This document shows, piece by piece, positions 59,302 through 64,000 of a DNA stretch of 64,000 nucleotides (the stretch's first letter is position 1; each line of letters begins with the position of its first letter). The notes under the pieces are model-generated. The model did not search any database. It was given only the letters and a program-made list of their open reading frames with translations, and was not told the DNA's origin. The DNA is taken from the NCBI GenBank assembly GCA_009739215.1, contig VSJF01000010.1, forward strand, positions 806,001 through 870,000, in the 5' to 3' direction. A program made the position numbers and the translations under genes. Origin of the DNA: Floccularia luteovirens (lineage: Eukaryota; Basidiomycota; Agaricomycetes; Agaricales; Squamanitaceae).

Positions 59302-61299
59302 TTAAGGTCTACGAGGAGCTGGTGCCAATTCCGCAGTAACGTCTACGTTCTCGTTTTGTTCATGCAAGAATTCTTCTTCAGCCTCGCGCTGGAGCTTGAT
59401 TTCCACCTTTAACCTTGGAACCTCTGCTACGAGATCGACTTGGGTATTCTCAGTCCACCTGTCCAGAGCCCATTCCCTCATATAAACGCTCGACTAGAGA
59501 AAAATGAAATATTAAATAAATACTATCAATCAAGAATAACCCCAACCGACCTTATAGTACCGCTTTCCAGCGTACTTGGTGAAGAAAGACTCATGCCTAA
59601 TTGGCTTGAGGATATAGTTCAACATCAGATTGGCAGTGGGTATCAAAGAGCTCTCTGCATAGCTCGAGTAATGCGCCAAATTCGGTGACTTGATAAATTA
59701 TCGTTAGAACCAGCTGCGGAAATCATAATGCATAATCAACATACCCAGTGTTCCATACCCAACGCCATCCGAGCAAGCCATACTGCTGCAGCTGCCAAGA
59801 GAGACGGTGGCGCAGCGATCAAACGCCATTCAAGACAACTGATTTCCATAAGATACTTGGCAAGTGTCCTTACTTTGACATTATAGTCATCGGCTTTGCT
59901 TATGCGGCGTAAGTAATGGGAAGGGTTAGGATAGCTCAGATTCCAGTCCAATGTCTTCAAGATGTATCGTTCAGCTTGGAGAATCTCAGACTCTGTGTAT
60001 GTGGAGTCGGTGCACAAAAGGAAGTTTGATACGGAAGGCCCAATGATCTCCTCAAACTTTGCTGCAATGAACATACATGTTACGCCGACCAACTGAAGCT
60101 TCGCCAAAGAGACAATACGCGCAGATAGGAAGCGATCCATAATGTTCACACACAAGAACAGTGTTTCCGGAAGTAAGCGAAAGCGGACATGTACTTGGAT
60201 CAACCAATCAGTGAGAATACCACGCATCTTCCATGCTAGTTCTTTCTGATTTTCCATGTAATTGGGATTCGGCATTGTTGTCAACTGGTCGATATATCAG
60301 ATGAATGAGAAATATACAATGACGAACATATAGTTACCTCGACCTGCTTAAGATACTTGAAAATCTCCACCACATACTCGCTAACCATAAGAGGATCATC
60401 ACTGTCGTCTGCATCGAGATCATCCCAAGGCGAGTTTTCTGGGTCGGCCTCTGGTTCCTCAGCATATTGCTGGAGCTCTGCGGCTATTCTTGCTGCAATC
60501 GCATTTTCCTCTGCTTGTGCACGGGATTCTTCAGTTTCTTCTACATCTTCAGGAGCTTCAGATGAAGTGCGGCGTCGCTTTACAGAACGATTGTCTTCTA
60601 TCTCTTGCTCTGTTTGTTTATGAAGTCGAGACGATATACGGCGTGGCCCATCGGAGCGACGAGGTATTGCGGAAGCCCCGTCCTTGAGTACAGTCGACCT
60701 ACGCACCACGAGAGCCGGAAGAGGAACCTGTGCGGGTGCGGGGTCAACCGCCATCGCATTATCATCTTGTACTTTGATGGGAGCTGTAGTCGTTCTTCGT
60801 AATTTAGTGTCTTCATTTTTAATGGCAGCAGTGGGAAGTTGAGTGCCTTGTGTAGAAGCCGCTACGGTCCGAAGTGGGTGGCGCGTCAGAACAGCTTTTG
60901 ACTTGAGGACTACTCCATCAAATGTTTCCTTCGGGTTTTCTTTTTCTTTGCCCTTTGCTGCCAGCGCCTTGGGCTTGTTTACTGCAGTAACTTCTCCTAA
61001 CGCTTCGCGTTTGCGTTTTACGGCCGGATGGTCTGCTTTGGAATCGGTTGTAGTAGCTTTGGCTCTTGATGCAGCAGTCGCACGAGTCACGCCGCCGGCG
61101 GGAGCAGCAACAGTACCTGCAGTTGGTACACCAGCAGGCTTTGAACGTGTTGATATGCGCGAGGGACGGGCGTTTGCATTTTCATTTTCCTTTACTGATG
61201 CGATCCGAGTAGTCCTTGTAACACGACGATTCTGCGATGAAGAGTTAACCTAGAAATGATTGGAAAAGAGAAACAAAATACCGGTATGTTAGAGGACAT
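59302..61299 (-). CDS. G2/mitotic B-type cyclin
   Basis: Activates Cdk1 for mitosis. The ATG at 61299 begins MSSNIP, an intron follows, then VNSSSQNRRVTRTTRIASVK. The N-terminal 270 residues are unstructured and hold KEN boxes (VKENENANA; KEKENPKE) and a destruction-box-like REALGEVTAVN, so the protein should be degraded by APC/C. The cyclin box follows: QKELAWKMRGILTDWLIQVH, RFRLLPETLFLCVNIMDRFL, QLVGVTCMFIAAKFEEIIGP, YILKTLDWNLSYPNPSHYLR, then the second fold and the end LHEQNENVDVTAELAPAP. About 590 residues, stop 59302. Upstream lies an MCB-like site. Confidence 0.93.
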
Positions 61300-62092
61300 G
61301 ACAGGTGAGCGTTCGAGGTATCTCGAGGGATTAGGGAAGAACGCTTTGGAGTGGAATGGTTATGGAAGAGTAGAGAGCCAGGTGGTCAAGCACAAGGCCA
61401 TTTTCCCGAAACAGTATCCAAACGTCACGTGTATACATAAACATTATACAAATAATACGAACGCGTTCTGTCACGTGTAGGTCTTAGTCACAGTCGCGCC
61501 CAGTGTGGCTGCACAAGAAACAGTTGTGGCCCCTTTGTTATTATGTTAGCACAGCTATTGACCTCTGCCTATGAATGACAATACAAAGCTATTCATAACT
61601 AGTCTGCCTGGAAAGTAACTCATTCTCGAACAATGGTAACACGTCCATTGTTGAACTACTGATTGAAGAAAAATTTATCGCTTCATGTTGATGCGTACAT
61701 AACGCCAATGATGCACCCGGGTCCCATCACCCGTACAAGTTTGCGGGTGTCACCGACAGCGCAGTTGCAGGCTGACTTACTTCTTGGTCAGGGACTACAT
61801 AACTGTCTCCTTGATGGAAATAAAATCACATCTGTTTAAACTTCACTACAGCTGCATAACATCAGCTCATCCTCCAAAGTTAGTATCAAGTCATCCACAG
61901 GTTGCACCTAACCCATTGACGCTGTCATTCATCCATGATCAACGGCTATTGCGCGGGCACCCGAACGGACACCTCACCGGCCCGGAACTTTTGCAGGCCC
62001 ACAAGTGACATATTAATAGGTCATCAATCTTATCCGTACCACGCAAATCCTGACATTCTCACTTCTTTTTTCTTCACCCTCCGAGGTAACCA
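61300..62092. other. Divergent intergenic region cyclin / dehydrogenase
   Basis: 793 bp without a supported exon, containing the regulatory sites listed at 61459-61477. Confidence 0.5.
61459..61477. promoter_or_regulatory. MCB-like ACGCGT and CACGTG in cyclin promoter
   Basis: GAACGCGTTC, a 10-bp palindrome with the MluI cell-cycle box core, followed by TCACGTG; a second TCACGTG lies at 61425-61431. They are 130-180 bp upstream of the cyclin ATG. MCB is the MBF site in yeasts; function here is inferred. Confidence 0.5.
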
Positions 62093-63633
62093 ATGGAACC
62101 TTCGCCTGAGTCAATCTCATTCTCCTCATCCAATGCTGTATCAACTATTAACCGCCTCACATCCGTGGCTTTTCACCTCAATAGGAAACACGTCGGCTCA
62201 GAACGCCGCCTTAAAGTCGTCCTCACTCGGAATCTCTCGCCAGATGTTATGTACCTATTCGATGACGTTTTGGATAGGGTCGAGGTAGGCATTAATATCT
62301 CGTCCAAAATCATTCAGGAGATGTCACTTTTTCCCTTTGCGTACTGCTTGGCTTGTTTCAGCTAGTGACATGGCCTGAAGACCGTGTGTGTCCTAGAGAC
62401 TGGTTACTCAAGAATGCTCCTGGAGCTAGTGGACTATTAATCATGCCTCTCACAGACAAAGTGAGCTTTGCACCGCTTCACATTATGTAGTATATTAATT
62501 TTGTAGGCAGACAAGGAGTTGCTTGATATCGGTAGGCCCCAAATAAACCTCACAGTAAATTGCGATTTATACATTATGCTATAGCTGGACCCGACCTTCG
62601 CGTTGTATCCACAATGTCCGTCGGATATGGTACTGTACTTAGATTATTTTGTCTTCTTTTGGGTATAATTGAGATCACACAGAACACATCGACGTCGCCG
62701 AGGTCGCGAAACGTGGCATCAAAATTGGTTACACTCCTGATGTTCTAACAGACGCAGGTGAATTCATATATCACATATTCGCCAAAAAACTTATATCTTG
62801 ATAATCCAAGTTGCCGATCTGTCAATCATGCTGGCCCTAATGGCAGGCCGAAATGTTCGTGAAACCATGTCAATAGTAAACGAAGGCAAAGTAAGTGTGA
62901 ATATTAACCACTAAAACTGTTCTTGACTTCCATTCCCGTAGTGGGCGACTTATCCATGGTCTCCATTCCTCTTCTGTGGGCCCCAGCTCAGTGCCTCATC
63001 ATCATCCCCTACCCGCACCGCAGGATTCCTTGGCTTCGGGCGCATCGCACAAGCAACACTCGCTCGCCTCGTCCCATTCGGAATTACACACTGCATCTAC
63101 ACCACACGCACAACATCCGCGGCTGACACTGCACGCGATAAGGCACTGACAGCCAAGTATGGATTATCTGCAATTCGACGGGTGGCCTTAGAGGAATTGG
63201 CATCAGCTAGCGATGTGATATTTGTATTAACACCTGGAGGTGCAGGAACCCATCATCTGATAAACGAAAGCTTTTTACGAGGGATGAAGAAAACCGGTGT
63301 TCTAGTCAACACAAGCAGGGGTACTGTTTTAGATTCGGATGCGCTGGCAAAAGCGCTCCGGGAAGGTTGGCTGTGGGGAGCTGCACTTGACGTTGTTGAA
63401 GGTGAACCGAAAGTGGCAATCGACCATCCCCTAGTAAAGGAGCCAAAGTAAGATCTAATTTTATCCCCATTTCAACTCACTAACCATTCATAAGATGTGT
63501 CATATTACCTCACATAGGAAGCGCGACGCTGGAGACACGGGTAGGAATGGCCACTCTGGCGGTGAAGAATGTTCTAGGGGGTGTACTTGGCAGTGAGATG
63601 CCTGCTGCATTGGATACCAGTAGTTATCTATAG
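62093..63633 (+). CDS. D-isomer-specific 2-hydroxyacid dehydrogenase
   Basis: NAD(P)H-dependent oxidoreductase of the glyoxylate/hydroxypyruvate reductase group. The ATG at 62093 gives MEPSPESISFSSSNAVSTIN. Then RLKVVLTRNLSPDV, LVTWPEDRVCPRDWLLKNAP, PDLRVVSTMSVGYEHIDVAE, GYTPDVLTDAVADLSIMLAL, AGRNVRETMSIV, the Rossmann turn GFLGFGRIAQATLARL, TPGGAGTHHLINESFL, VLVNTSRGTVLDSDAL (catalytic Arg), LDVVEGEP (Glu) and LPHIGSATLETR (His). Eight or so short introns, about 360 residues, stop at 63631-63633. The set R/E/H is complete, so it should be active. Exact substrate not determined. Confidence 0.92.
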
Positions 63634-63739
63634 TACGTTACAACATCGGCCTATTACCTACTATGATATACAAAGCGAGGGAAATCAATGTTCACATGAC
63701 ATTTTTCTGTTCTAAATTAACTATTCCGAGATTCCGACA

Positions 63740-63949
63740 TCAGATGGAATACAAAAATAGGCGGTATGTTGAGTCCTTGTCGTCTGCCGCTTTCCCCTTC
63801 CCTTTAGTGGATCCGTTTGCAGAGCTGCTGCCTTGTGTAGGGGGTACTTGATTGGAAGAGCTAGTATCTTCCTTGTTTGGTAGCCGACCGCTGAGTTCTA
63901 CTTGGCCTTTCATCAATACCACATTGATTTTGCGAGGATGGAAAAAATG
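63740..63949 (-). CDS. 3' end of an unrecognised gene (partial)
   Basis: A last exon after acceptor CTCTGTAG (63950-63957), encoding HFFHPRKINVVLMKGQVELS, then a Ser/Lys-rich tail (NQVPPTQGSSSANGSTKGKG) and a stop at 63740. Upstream exons lie beyond the window. No family recognised. Confidence 0.45.
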   Translation of the reverse strand, partial: HFFHPRKINVVLMKGQVELSGRLPNKEDTSSSNQVPPTQGSSSANGSTKGKGKAADDKDSTYRLFLYSI

Positions 63950-64000
63950 CTACAGAGCGTGTCAGGTTCTGCATGCAACAAAACATATAGGACTCAAACA

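Overview
The window looks like a stretch of an Agaricomycete (mushroom-forming basidiomycete) genome. The support is short introns of about 50-60 bp with GTNNGT donors and branch-like CTNAC sites, densely packed genes on both strands, many Copia retrotransposons, and fungal-type proteins (Trm4/NSUN2, Sam50, Cia1, His5, snurportin, GH51, S1/P1 nuclease). I cannot name the species from sequence alone.

The left part (1 to about 27,130) is an AT-rich transposon island with no intact cellular gene. It holds a 5'-truncated LINE (minus strand) lying in the intron of an RNase H1 N-terminal-domain gene. It also holds a nearly intact plus-strand Copia element (Copia-1, 5317-10295) that separates two pieces of a minus-strand relative (Copia-2), and a decayed full-length minus-strand Copia (Copia-B, 15080-21967, target duplication ACAAG). 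There are five solo LTRs with exact 5-bp target duplications (CAATC, CATAC, TGGAT, GATGG, CTTTG), arrays of CTATGG-type repeats, two dispersed non-coding repeat families (R1, R2), A-rich arms in inverted orientation at 11.5-12.3 and 22.8-23.2 kb, and a fragment of an alpha-kinase gene. Copia-1 and its LTRs show no CpG that I could find over about 5 kb. Copia-B and the LINE carry many in-frame stops that fit C-to-T (or G-to-A) transitions. Both point to cytosine-methylation or RIP-like mutation of repeats.

The right part (27,134 to 64,000) is an ordinary gene-dense region. In order: aldehyde dehydrogenase (-), histidine protein methyltransferase Hpm1/METTL18-like (-), Trm4/NSUN2 tRNA m5C methyltransferase (-), HDAC8/Hos1-like deacetylase (+), secreted GH51 arabinofuranosidase (-, with one apparent frameshift), Sam50 (-), MATE transporter (+), mitochondrial uS8 (-), MFS transporter (+), a possible small unrecognised gene (-), snurportin-1 (-), Cia1 (+), histidinol-phosphate aminotransferase (+), S1/P1 nuclease (-), B-type cyclin (-), D-2-hydroxyacid dehydrogenase (+), and the 3' end of an unrecognised gene (-). 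These are mostly housekeeping genes with no shared pathway. Several pairs share very short divergent promoters (NSUN2/HDAC about 92 bp, snurportin/Cia1 about 106 bp). The cyclin promoter carries an MCB-like ACGCGT.

I found no convincing tRNA, rRNA or CRISPR. Exon boundaries were worked out by eye from splice motifs and conserved protein sequence, so gene ends are firmer than every internal splice site.
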